From: Bacteroidales bacterium UBA4417
GTDB taxonomy: Bacteria > Bacteroidota > Bacteroidia > Bacteroidales > UBA4417
NCBI GenBank assembly: GCA_002389705.1
Contig: DGQJ01000232.1
Span: 1,505-12,655 of the forward strand
DNA: 11,151 nucleotides
Reading direction: 5' to 3'
In this document: positions 1 through 6,796 of the stretch, one piece after another
Layout: the number at the start of each line of letters is the position of its first letter
How positions within the stretch are numbered: position 1 is the stretch's first letter
Program-made: the position numbers and the translations under genes
Notes under the pieces: generated by a model
What the model was told of the DNA's origin: nothing
The model's input: the letters and a program-made list of their open reading frames with translations, nothing else
Database searches by the model: none

Positions 1-603
1 GTGGTGGTCAAAGCAGAGAATAGCCTAAATATCAGTAAAACAGAACGTGATTACCGGTTGGTAAAACTGATTCTGGAATCGGGTAACCGGGCTGCTTATG
101 TACAACTGATGGATGAGTACTTCGAGAAGGTTTATGCACGGATGCTGAAAATGACTGGCCAATCCGGCGATGCCGAAGATCTTACCATGGAAGCGTTTAA
201 CAAGGCTTTCAGCAAACTCGACCAATATACCCCCGATTTTGCATTCAGCACCTGGCTTTACAGGATTGCAAAAAATAACTGCATCGATTACCTCAGGCGC
301 AACAAAAAAGAAAACGAAAATATTTTAAATCAGCAGGATGCAGGCATTGGGATGGTTGCCCACGAACTGGCAAACCAGCTTCCAAGCCCTGAACAACTCA
401 TGATCAATCGGCAGGAAACCCGCCTGCTGCGCGAAATTGTGAATACGCTTCATCCCAAGTACAAGGATATTGTTATCGATCACTACTTCAACGAATTATC
501 ATGTGAAGAGATAGCCACCAAGCTGAACCTGCCCGAGGGGACAGTTAAAGTGCGGCTTTTCAGGGCACGGGAATTACTGTATAATATTATGAGTAAAGCG
601 TGA
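1..603 (+). CDS. ECF-type RNA polymerase sigma-70 family factor
   Basis: This 200-residue protein is a two-domain sigma factor that would direct core RNA polymerase to a specific promoter set. Region 2 spans about residues 35-101 and contains the core-binding/-10-recognition helices (A-E-D-L-T-M-E-A-F, then F-S-T-W-L-Y-R-I-A-K-N and D-Y-L-R-R). Region 4 spans about residues 140-193, with a helix-turn-helix around S-C-E-E-I-A-T-K-L-N-L-P-E-G-T-V-K-V-R. No region 1 or 3 is present, which fits the ECF group. The reading frame is open at the first base, which is a GTG, so the true start may be here or upstream of the window. No anti-sigma factor follows; the next gene is convergent. The regulon cannot be inferred. 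Family assignment is firm; the start is uncertain. Confidence 0.9.
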   Translation: MVVKAENSLNISKTERDYRLVKLILESGNRAAYVQLMDEYFEKVYARMLKMTGQSGDAEDLTMEAFNKAFSKLDQYTPDFAFSTWLYRIAKNNCIDYLRRNKKENENILNQQDAGIGMVAHELANQLPSPEQLMINRQETRLLREIVNTLHPKYKDIVIDHYFNELSCEEIATKLNLPEGTVKVRLFRARELLYNIMSKA

Positions 604-607
604 TGGA

Positions 608-635
608 GATTTACGATTTACGATTTACGAATTAC
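608..635 (+). repeat. Heptamer tandem array GATTTAC (about 4 units)
   Basis: Four consecutive 7-nt units start at 608, 615, 622 and 629: GATTTAC, GATTTAC, GAATTAC, GATTTGA. The array begins 5 nt after the sigma-factor stop codon. It is short and slightly degenerate. The phase is exact over 28 nt. Function unknown. Confidence 0.75.
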
Positions 636-774
636 GATTTGAACATGTTTTCAGGTGCTCAGTCAAATCACTGAGGGGTTGAAACACCTTTTCCGACAAA
701 TCCGGGCACTTCAGCCTGCAGTCTCACCTCTTTAAATTCAATACCATCAATTCCAGTATTATCCACAGCTATTT

Positions 775-861
775 CCCTGTAACCTTGTTACCCTGAAACC
801 TTGTAACATTGAAACCTGTAACATTGAAACCCTGAAACCTTGAAACATTGAAACCCTGAAC
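775..861 (+). repeat. Octamer tandem array, consensus CCTTGAAA (11 units)
   Basis: Consecutive units are CCCTGTAA, CCTTGTTA, CCCTGAAA, CCTTGTAA, CATTGAAA, CCTGTAA (7 nt), CATTGAAA, CCCTGAAA, CCTTGAAA, CATTGAAA and CCCTGAAC. Variation is confined mostly to positions 2, 3, 6 and 8, while T4-G5 are invariant. A 28-nt insertion (862-889) separates a further CATTGAAC unit at 890-897. The array lies in the spacer between convergent genes. It is not CRISPR-like because there are no spacers. Function unknown. Confidence 0.85.
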
Positions 862-931
862 CGAGCGAAGCGAGCTCACCGAAGGTAAACATTGAACCCC
901 CATATCCTGAAATTAAAGGAATGCAAACCAC

Positions 932-1843
932 CTAATCACTGCTTTCCACCTTTTCGAGCGCTTTACGGCAGACTATTCGTCCGGCTTCAATGAGTTCTTC
1001 CGATTTGTAAAAATCAAATGTGGAACACATATCAACCGAAGTTTCGATCAATAGATCTGGCTTGTATTTATCGATATACAAACTTGCGGCTTTGTTCTGG
1101 GCAAGTATAATTGAATCGGAAATTACATCAAACAAATTGTAGGGCTTTGGCTTTGCTGGACGGCCTTTGCGATATTTTTCAACATACAGGTCAATTAATC
1201 CCGACCATTTTTCATTCAAGGCTGCCCTCATTTTGCTGTAGTGAATTTCCTGTTCCTGCAACTGTTTTTTTTCCTGAAGTACATGCTCGTACGGGATATT
1301 GGCATTAACATTTACAGCCACCAGTATATCGTCAGGGCTGCGTTTAATCAGGTCGAGCGGTAAGGGGTTGAGCACCCCGCCATCCACCAGCCTCATGTTT
1401 TTATGATAAACAGGTAAAAAAACAGTGGGTATGGAACATGACGCCCTGATGGCCAGCAGCAGGTTGCCCGAATCAAAAACTACTTCTTTATGCCCCTCAA
1501 GGTCGGCAGCCACGCACGAAAAGGGAATAGACAAATTTTCGATGTTCATGTCGCCAATGTATTCGCCTACCACTTTCATTATTTTTTCACCTTTTATCAG
1601 GCCTCCGTGCCCCACCGCCAGGTCCATAAATTTGAGCATGTCCATTTTGGTTACCGAGAGTAGCCACTCTTTAAATTCGGGAAGGCTTCCTTTGGCATGT
1701 ATACCACCTACCAGGGCTCCCATGGAAGTGCCGGCTATAGAGGTGATGTTAAATCCCGAGTCCAGTAATTCTTCAATCACTCCAATGTGAGCAATACCCC
1801 GGGCTCCGCCACTCGAAAGAACCAAAGCTATATTTTTTTTCAT
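932..1843 (-). CDS. Patatin-like phospholipase (RssA/NTE-type), cytoplasmic
   Basis: This 303-residue protein has the patatin catalytic layout. An oxyanion-hole glycine motif S-G-G-A-R-G lies at residues 11-16, the nucleophile elbow G-T-S-M-G places the serine at residue 40, and D-G-G at 154-156 supplies the aspartate of the Ser-Asp dyad. Family members hydrolyse acyl ester bonds in phospholipids or lysophospholipids. No signal peptide or beta-barrel domain is visible, so this is the short cytoplasmic form rather than the secreted Bacteroidota fusion type. The C-terminal part after about residue 185 is lysine-rich and not assignable. The start MKKNIALVLS is flush with the conserved first beta strand, which supports it. 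It is monocistronic, convergent with the sigma gene, and the substrate is unknown. Confidence 0.9.
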   Translation of the reverse strand: MKKNIALVLSSGGARGIAHIGVIEELLDSGFNITSIAGTSMGALVGGIHAKGSLPEFKEWLLSVTKMDMLKFMDLAVGHGGLIKGEKIMKVVGEYIGDMNIENLSIPFSCVAADLEGHKEVVFDSGNLLLAIRASCSIPTVFLPVYHKNMRLVDGGVLNPLPLDLIKRSPDDILVAVNVNANIPYEHVLQEKKQLQEQEIHYSKMRAALNEKWSGLIDLYVEKYRKGRPAKPKPYNLFDVISDSIILAQNKAASLYIDKYKPDLLIETSVDMCSTFDFYKSEELIEAGRIVCRKALEKVESSD

Positions 1844-2158
1844 AGGTCAGATATAGAATTTCTAAACCGGTCAAAACCCGGGGTTCACAAAAAAATAGAC
1901 ATAGCGTGAGTTCGTTATAAAACTGATCTGGCGATTGTATATGATGTTCAAAATCAATAAGGTAATAAGGTTAAGTTCTTTCTTTCTGTAAACCTTTACT
2001 AAGGTTGAAACAATACAATAAGGTTGAAGCAAATATTAACCTTATTTATTGTTTTTAAAACCTTAATAACAAGAAGAATGCAATTAAATTTAACCTTATT
2101 CCCTTATTCTCAATCACTTTTATTTTTTTATATCGAATTCACGTTAAACACAACAAAT
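1844..2158. other. AT-rich spacer upstream of patatin gene with clustered TAAGGTT/AACCTTA motifs
   Basis: No gene is supported. The 315-nt stretch separates two minus-strand genes, so it should contain the 3' end of the PPTase transcript and the patatin promoter. I did not find a strict TAnnTTTG element for patatin. From 1957 to 2113 it carries many copies of TAAGGTT or its reverse complement, including a 9-bp perfect inverted repeat described separately. Confidence 0.65.
2019..2048. repeat. Inverted repeat AATAAGGTT / AACCTTATT
   Basis: A perfect 9-bp inverted repeat has arms at 2019-2027 and 2040-2048 with a 12-nt loop. It lacks the GC content and T-tract of a typical intrinsic terminator. 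It lies about 175 nt upstream of the patatin start codon within a cluster of the same motif, so it could be a regulator binding site or simply part of the repeat cluster. Confidence 0.55.
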
Positions 2159-2869
2159 TTAGTGACTTTCGGGATAAACCGGTAACGAACGGATAATATC
2201 TTTCAGGCTTAGCGTGGTGATTTCGGCCGGTGAAAAGGGGAGGGGAGAACAGATTGCCATGGCATAATCGGCTGAAATCTGGAAGGTTTCAATTCCGAAG
2301 GTCTCTGCTTCAAGGTTGCCGGTAAGCTGGTACGAATGGCCGTTGTTCCGGATGGTAAATGAATTCAGATGCTGCGTAAGCCCGCGGCCTATAGCTTTCA
2401 GGTAACTTTCTTTAATGGTCCAGAGGGAGATAAAGTACTGCATGCGTTTGTCCTCATCAAGGGCCATGAGGTCATCAATTTCGGGTTGCGAAAAAAAACG
2501 TTCGGCTATCCGCAGGTTTACTTTGCGAATGCGTTCCACATCAATTCCCAGTTCCTTCGAGGATACGGCACAAACTACATAATTCCCCGAATGTGAAATG
2601 TTAAAATGAACATGGCTGAGGTTCGCGATATGAGGTTTGCCTTTTTCGCCGAATACAAGCTCTATTTCCTGGTCAGCATTGCCGAGGTATTGCTTTACCG
2701 AATATCTTGCCAGTAATTCGCCGGCAACGGTATGCAACTTACTGGTCAGGTTCTGCCTGTCGCGAACGCGCATTCTTCCGGCCTCCGGCAGATACCTTAA
2801 AAGTGTATCCTGGAATTCAGCAGCAAATTCTTCTTCCCCGAGTTGTACCACGAAAGCTTTGATCATCAT
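2159..2869 (-). CDS. 4'-phosphopantetheinyl transferase, Sfp-type
   Basis: The 236-residue protein matches the pseudo-dimeric Sfp/Gsp group, which moves the phosphopantetheine arm from coenzyme A to a conserved serine of acyl or peptidyl carrier proteins. Visible signatures are G-K-P near residues 77-79, N-I-S-H-S-G at 90-95, the Mg-binding G-I-D-V-E at 108-112 (D110, E112) and the W-x-x-K-E-S-Y-L-K motif at 150-158. These occur in the correct order. The start could be either of two adjacent ATG codons; no ribosome-binding sequence decides. It lies 109 nt downstream of the dipeptidase gene on the same strand with no clear promoter of its own, so co-transcription is likely. No carrier protein, PKS or NRPS gene is nearby, so the target could be the fatty-acid ACP or a distant secondary-metabolite system. 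Confidence 0.93.
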   Translation of the reverse strand: MMIKAFVVQLGEEEFAAEFQDTLLRYLPEAGRMRVRDRQNLTSKLHTVAGELLARYSVKQYLGNADQEIELVFGEKGKPHIANLSHVHFNISHSGNYVVCAVSSKELGIDVERIRKVNLRIAERFFSQPEIDDLMALDEDKRMQYFISLWTIKESYLKAIGRGLTQHLNSFTIRNNGHSYQLTGNLEAETFGIETFQISADYAMAICSPLPFSPAEITTLSLKDIIRSLPVYPESH

Positions 2870-2919
2870 ACTGCGACTATCGTCAAATTCAATTTATTTA
2901 AAATATCCCTGCTGTTCTG

Positions 2920-2978
2920 CTTCTCCATTTCTCCCGTTCTCCCCATCTCCCATTCTCCCCATCCCCCAGTCTCCCTTC
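2920..2978 (-). repeat. Purine-rich octamer array GGGAGANN (7 units), G-quadruplex-prone
   Basis: On the minus (coding) strand seven consecutive octamers read GGGAGACT, GGGGGATG, GGGAGAAT, GGGAGATG, GGGAGAAC, GGGAGAAA and TGGAGAAG. On the plus strand the CTCCC cores begin at 2923, 2931, 2939, 2947, 2955, 2963 and 2971, an exact 8-nt period. The tract abuts the dipeptidase stop codon and precedes the PPTase start. Several G-runs of at least three with loops of 2-5 nt satisfy the usual quadruplex pattern. A second array of the same consensus lies at 6565-6620. Confidence 0.9.
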
Positions 2979-4205
2979 TCAACCTTTCCCGGCAGCAGCC
3001 ACATCGTGCATTACCCGCATCAGGTTACCGCCCCATATTTTTTTTATGTCTTTTTCGCTATATCCCCGTTTTACGAGTTCGATGGTAATATTTTCCATCT
3101 GGCTGACATCTTTACAATCGGCAACGCCACCGCCGCCATCAAAATCAGTTCCAATACCCACATGATCGATGCCGGCAATTTTTACCATATGGTCTATGTG
3201 GTCAACCACATCACTCACGGTAGCCAGTACCTGCGGATATTTTGTATCGATGGAATGCCATTCGGCGTTCACGGCTTCCCATTGTTCATCTTTCAGGTCC
3301 TGGAAATTGTTGTACTTTTTCCGAAGGGCCTGCCTGGCTGAATCACGCTCGGGATTTGGCGGGCTTTTCTTCACATAATCGCTCAGGATACACATCTGCA
3401 CCACGCCATTGTTGGCAGCCAGTGCGCGAAGCATATCATCGGTAAGGTTACGCGGGTTGTTGCACATGGCCCTCGAACACGAATGCGAAGCAATAACCGG
3501 GGCCTTGCTGAGTTTAATTACATCATAAAACGATTGATCCGAAGCATGCGAGATGTCAATCATCATTCCCAGTCGGTTCATTTCAGTTACAACCTTTACC
3601 CCAAAATCACTGAGCCCTTTGGTGTTGGCTGTATCATTTGAACTGGTGCAGATGTCGTTGTTTTTGGTATGGCAAAGTGTAATGTAGCGCGCACCCCGAT
3701 CGTAAAAGTGTTTAACACTCGAAATGTCATTCCCGATCGGGTAACCATTTTCAACACCGATAAAAACCACGCTTTTATTCTTTTTCACCAGCTTATAAGC
3801 TTCTTCGGGCGTGGTAGCAACACCGCTCATATTGCTGTTGCGGTTAACAGCGGCATATATGGAATCAAAAATAGCTTCGGCCTTTGCTTTTATCCTGGCA
3901 TTTGCTTCGGCTGTCCTGGGCCCCTGGCTGGTGAACACGGCAAAAAACACTGCATCAAGCCCTCCCTTTTGCATGCGGGGGAAATCGACACAACTGCGTG
4001 AAAGTACTTCGCTGTTATCGAGGGCTACGTTAAATTTTTTATTCGCGAAATTCAGCGGGGTGTCGGTATGCGAATCAACAGTGAAAGCCGATTTATGGAT
4101 ACGGGCAGCTTTTGATAGCAACTTTTTGGAATCCTGGGCATTGGTGATGTTATAAATGGAAAGGCAAGCCAGTACCAGCAGCGTAGACGTGAAAAAGGAT
4201 TTCAT
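2979..4205 (-). CDS. Membrane/renal-type dipeptidase, peptidase family M19, exported
   Basis: This zinc dipeptidase (408 residues from the chosen start) cleaves dipeptides, in some members those with a D-amino acid at the C-terminal side. The binuclear metal ligands appear in family order: H46-x-D48 (S-H-T-D-T-P), E152 (G-V-E-N-G), H220 (D-I-S-H-A), H241 (A-S-H-S) and D354 (G-T-D-F-D-G). The conserved P-R-N-L-T-D follows the second histidine. An in-frame ATG lies at 4232, but the internal ATG at 4205 is preferred. It begins directly with a signal peptide (M-K-S-F-F then a hydrophobic stretch ending N-A-Q), and a -7 element overlaps the upstream ATG. The cysteine after L-V-L-A is an imperfect lipobox, so a lipoprotein is possible but signal peptidase I cleavage is more likely. 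It is expected to act in the periplasm. It is probably the first gene of a two-gene unit with the PPTase. Confidence 0.92.
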   Translation of the reverse strand: MKSFFTSTLLVLACLSIYNITNAQDSKKLLSKAARIHKSAFTVDSHTDTPLNFANKKFNVALDNSEVLSRSCVDFPRMQKGGLDAVFFAVFTSQGPRTAEANARIKAKAEAIFDSIYAAVNRNSNMSGVATTPEEAYKLVKKNKSVVFIGVENGYPIGNDISSVKHFYDRGARYITLCHTKNNDICTSSNDTANTKGLSDFGVKVVTEMNRLGMMIDISHASDQSFYDVIKLSKAPVIASHSCSRAMCNNPRNLTDDMLRALAANNGVVQMCILSDYVKKSPPNPERDSARQALRKKYNNFQDLKDEQWEAVNAEWHSIDTKYPQVLATVSDVVDHIDHMVKIAGIDHVGIGTDFDGGGGVADCKDVSQMENITIELVKRGYSEKDIKKIWGGNLMRVMHDVAAAGKG

Positions 4206-4229
4206 GCAGCAAGGAATTAAATGAGAAGG

Positions 4230-4237
4230 CAAATGTA
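4230..4237 (-). promoter_or_regulatory. Putative -7 element TACATTTG of dipeptidase gene
   Basis: Read on the minus strand this matches the Bacteroidota consensus TAnnTTTG and is followed by CC. It lies 24 nt before the chosen ATG at 4205 and overlaps the alternative upstream ATG at 4232, which therefore would not be on the message. I see no good TTTG at -33. Motif match only. Confidence 0.6.
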
Positions 4238-4615
4238 ATATTATTCACACATAGTTTTTTTATATGGCTTAAATGAAAATATATTTCAGTGACTTAAGAA
4301 AAAAAATTCAGGTTTTGCCACATCTTCCAGCTGAAAAATCATCGTTATGGTACAGCGATGTTAATGTAAATCCGTTAAAACTTAGTACACAGTTTTTGAT
4401 GCCGGGCTTTTAAAATGGTGCGCTTCAGCGGATGTGCCGCTGCCAGGTTTATGTGCCCCAACGTACCTGATGATGGGCAATTGCATGCTTATCAGGCTGT
4501 GTTTTGGGGTTAAAGTATAGCATAGCGCGGCATGAAATGTGGTTTAGGGCATAAGAAAAAATCAATAAACTCCACATTATTAACTACTTCATGTTATTTG
4601 GTCGACAAATAGAAG

Positions 4616-4623
4616 TACCTTTG
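4616..4623 (+). promoter_or_regulatory. Putative -7 element TACCTTTG of DEAD-box helicase gene
   Basis: The element matches TAnnTTTG and is followed by CCGCC. It lies 23 nt before the helicase ATG, predicting a leader of under 20 nt without a Shine-Dalgarno sequence. A TTTG at 4597-4600 is a -33 candidate, but the 15-nt spacing is shorter than the usual 19-21. Confidence 0.65.
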
Positions 4624-4646
4624 CCGCCTTAATCTTAAATATTTTA

Positions 4647-6542
4647 ATGAATACATTTGACGAATTAGGTTTACAGGACAATATCCTGAAAGCCATCAAA
4701 GAACTGGGGTTCGAAACTCCGATGCCCGTGCAGGAGGCCGTGATCCCGCGAATTATCGAAAACACTACTGATATCGTAGCCCTGGCGCAAACCGGAACAG
4801 GGAAAACCGCCGCCTTTGGTTTGCCGTTGCTGCAACTTATTGATCCTGACAATAAAAAAACTCAGGCGCTGATTTTGAGTCCTACCCGTGAATTATGTAT
4901 GCAGATTGCAAGCGATCTGAACAATTATTCGAAATACCTGCCCAATATTAAAGTTACTGCTGTCTACGGCGGTGCAAGTATTGAGACGCAGGCCAAGCAG
5001 ATCAAAGCGGGAACACAGATTATTGCTGCCACCCCTGGCCGCATGCTGGATATGATTATGCGTAAGTACGCCGATTTATCCGAAGTACGTTTCCTGGTAC
5101 TCGACGAAGCTGACGAAATGCTTGATATGGGTTTCGAAGAAGATGTTCAATCCATCATCGAAAGCACCCCCAAGGATCGCCATACGTTCCTGTTCTCGGC
5201 CACTATGCCGACAGATGTGGAAAAGATTGCCCGCCGGTACATGGTGAAACCCGAAACTATTGCGATGGGACAGCGAAACATTGGCGCTACCAACGTAAAA
5301 CATATTTATTACCTCACGCATGCCAGGGACAGGTACACCGTGCTGAAGCGCGTTGCCGATTTTCATCCCGATATGTATGCTATCGTTTTTTGCCGCACCC
5401 GGCAGGAAACCCAGGAAATATCCGATTCGCTCATCCGTGATGGCTACAGTGCCGATGCACTGCATGGCGATCTTTCGCAATCGCAGCGCGACCACGTTAT
5501 GAAGAAATTCCGCGATAAACACCTCAATATGCTGGTAGCTACCGACGTGGCTGCCCGTGGTATTGACGTGAGCGACCTGACACACGTTATCAATTACCAA
5601 CTGCCCGACGATACCGATAATTATATCCACCGCAGCGGCCGTACAGGTCGTGCCGGGAAGGACGGTATCAGTATTTCCATCATCAATATGAAGGAAAAGG
5701 GACGTATAAAAATGCTCGAAAGGCAGATCGGCAAACCATTTAGTGCCGGTAAAATACCCTCAGGCCGCCAGGTGTGCGAAAAACAACTTTACCACCTGAT
5801 TGACCGCATGGAGAACGTTAACGTAATTGAAGACGAAATCAATGATTTCCTACCGGTTATTTACAAAAAGTTGCAGTGGATGAGCAATGAGGAACTTATC
5901 AAACGATTTGTATCCGTTGAGTTTAACAGTTTCCTCGAATATTACCGCGATGCAAAAGACCTGAATGTCGACGAATCGCGCGAGCGTTCCGACCGTTCGG
6001 AAGGTGGTGCATTTACCCGCATATTTATGAGCATTGGTCGCAAAGATGGCCTGATGCCTCCCAAACTCCTGGGTATGATTAATGATTTTACCCAAAGCCG
6101 CGAACTGCGTGTGGGCAGGATCGAACTTGGAGATACCTTCACTTTCGTGGAAATTGATACCAAATTTGTTCCCTTGTTCATGGAATCATTCAGGGACAAA
6201 ACCTTGAACGACCGCCCGATACGTGTTGATATTGCCGAAGGACAATCATCGGACCGCCCCAGGCGTTCGTCGTATGGCGGAGGCCGTGATGGTGATCGCG
6301 GAGGTTACGGCGGAGGCCGCAGCCACAGTGGCGAACGCAGCGATCGTGGCGGTTCAGGCGGAGGTTACAAAAAGAGCTATGGCGGTTCGTCCGACAGGCC
6401 TTCGTACCGTAGCGAACGCCGCACCGATTCGAGCCGTTCGGCTACACGTCCCGATCCTGAAAGAGGAAACAGGGCATCGGGCGGTGAACCCTGGTATAAA
6501 GAACAGGCAGGCAAGCCTGGGAAGAAGAAAAAGAGGTTTTAG
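4647..6542 (+). CDS. deaD: DEAD-box ATP-dependent RNA helicase, DeaD/CsdA-like
   Basis: The 631-residue helicase unwinds short RNA duplexes, with roles in ribosome assembly, translation or mRNA decay. Family motifs appear in order: Q motif with Q29, motif I A-Q-T-G-T-G-K-T (47-54), Ia P-T-R-E-L (79-83), T-P-G-R (129-132), D-E-A-D (153-156), S-A-T (184-186), IV V-F-C-R (247-250), V A-T-D-V-A-A-R-G-I-D (298-307) and VI H-R-S-G-R-T-G-R-A-G (328-337). Residues about 454-530 resemble the DbpA/CsdA RNA-binding domain. From 531 the protein is a low-complexity R/G/S/Y tail with repeated R-G-G-like units, ending in a basic K-K-K-K-R-F, probably a disordered RNA-binding extension. It is monocistronic, with a near promoter and a downstream terminator. 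The family is certain; the deaD name is a best match rather than proven orthology. Confidence 0.95.
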   Translation: MNTFDELGLQDNILKAIKELGFETPMPVQEAVIPRIIENTTDIVALAQTGTGKTAAFGLPLLQLIDPDNKKTQALILSPTRELCMQIASDLNNYSKYLPNIKVTAVYGGASIETQAKQIKAGTQIIAATPGRMLDMIMRKYADLSEVRFLVLDEADEMLDMGFEEDVQSIIESTPKDRHTFLFSATMPTDVEKIARRYMVKPETIAMGQRNIGATNVKHIYYLTHARDRYTVLKRVADFHPDMYAIVFCRTRQETQEISDSLIRDGYSADALHGDLSQSQRDHVMKKFRDKHLNMLVATDVAARGIDVSDLTHVINYQLPDDTDNYIHRSGRTGRAGKDGISISIINMKEKGRIKMLERQIGKPFSAGKIPSGRQVCEKQLYHLIDRMENVNVIEDEINDFLPVIYKKLQWMSNEELIKRFVSVEFNSFLEYYRDAKDLNVDESRERSDRSEGGAFTRIFMSIGRKDGLMPPKLLGMINDFTQSRELRVGRIELGDTFTFVEIDTKFVPLFMESFRDKTLNDRPIRVDIAEGQSSDRPRRSSYGGGRDGDRGGYGGGRSHSGERSDRGGSGGGYKKSYGGSSDRPSYRSERRTDSSRSATRPDPERGNRASGGEPWYKEQAGKPGKKKKRF

Positions 6543-6564
6543 TAGTTTGAGACGATCGCGTGAA

Positions 6565-6620
6565 GGGAGAGTGGGAGTCAGGGGGAAAGGGAGACAAGGA
6601 GAGTGGGAGAAGGGGAGATG
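6565..6620 (+). repeat. Purine-rich octamer array GGGAGANN (7 units), second copy
   Basis: Seven octamers begin at 6565, 6573, 6581, 6589, 6597, 6605 and 6613: GGGAGAGT, GGGAGTCA, GGGGGAAA, GGGAGACA, AGGAGAGT, GGGAGAAG, GGGAGATG. The phase is exact throughout. It begins 22 nt after the helicase stop codon, on that gene's coding strand. The first four G-runs (6565-6591) fit a quadruplex pattern with loops of 5, 5 and 3 nt. Unit length, consensus, copy number and position relative to a gene match the array at 2920-2978. Confidence 0.9.
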
Positions 6621-6666
6621 AAAGTGTGGAGCGTTAAGTTGAAAATCTTAAAACTGAAAACCAGAT

Positions 6667-6701
6667 AAAAAAAACGCCTCTTTTCAGGGGCGTTTTTTTT
6701 T
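6667..6701. terminator. Bidirectional rho-independent terminator
   Basis: Stem ACGCCTC (6674-6680) pairs with GGGGCGT (6687-6693), including one G-T wobble, around the loop TTTTCA. It is flanked by an A-run on the left and a T-run on the right, so it gives a hairpin plus U-tract on either strand. It lies between the convergent helicase and trxB genes and can serve both. Confidence 0.93.
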
Positions 6702-6796
6702 GATCACAGGAAGAATTAAAAAGCTGAAAGTCGATTAAAATTTATAAGTTTATTTACTGTAAACCAATCAAATAAACGTTCAGATATTTATTCTTT

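Larger units (their letters stand above)
604..931. other. Convergent spacer between sigma factor and patatin genes, repeat-rich
   Basis: No gene is supported here. The stretch begins with a 7-nt-period array directly after the sigma stop, continues through unremarkable sequence, and ends in an 8-nt-period array plus a short GAGCGAAGCGAG-type motif. I see no clear GC hairpin followed by a T-run, so termination of the two converging genes is unexplained unless the repeats contribute. Confidence 0.7.
4206..4646. other. Divergent spacer between dipeptidase and DEAD-box helicase genes
   Basis: The 441-nt spacer contains a -7 element at each end, one for each divergent gene. I find no convincing open frame, tRNA, riboswitch or strong hairpin in the middle. 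A weak CATCG...CGATG inverted repeat near 4340-4360 is too short to interpret. Confidence 0.6.

Noticed and set aside
759..767. Perfect DnaA-box sequence TTATCCACA
   Set aside because: I noticed only one box, without dnaA, dnaN or a clear AT-rich unwinding region; a lone match is not an origin.
775..897. CRISPR array
   Set aside because: Units are contiguous 8-mers with no unique spacers and there are no cas genes nearby.
2637..3341. 234-codon plus-strand open frame spanning the PPTase start and dipeptidase 3' end
   Set aside because: It is antisense to two well-supported genes, runs through the C-rich octamer array, and its translation shows no family motif.
4233..4646. Possible riboswitch, thermosensor or small RNA in the divergent spacer
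   Set aside because: No conserved aptamer-like pairing or terminator found by eye; the predicted helicase promoter leaves only a short leader.
5076..5630. 184-codon minus-strand frame inside the DEAD-box gene
   Set aside because: It is a mirror of a highly conserved coding region covering motifs II to V; there is no independent evidence for it.
6223..6621. 132-codon frame overlapping the RGG tail of the helicase
   Set aside because: It is an out-of-frame reading of the repetitive tail and runs into the octamer array; composition explains it.
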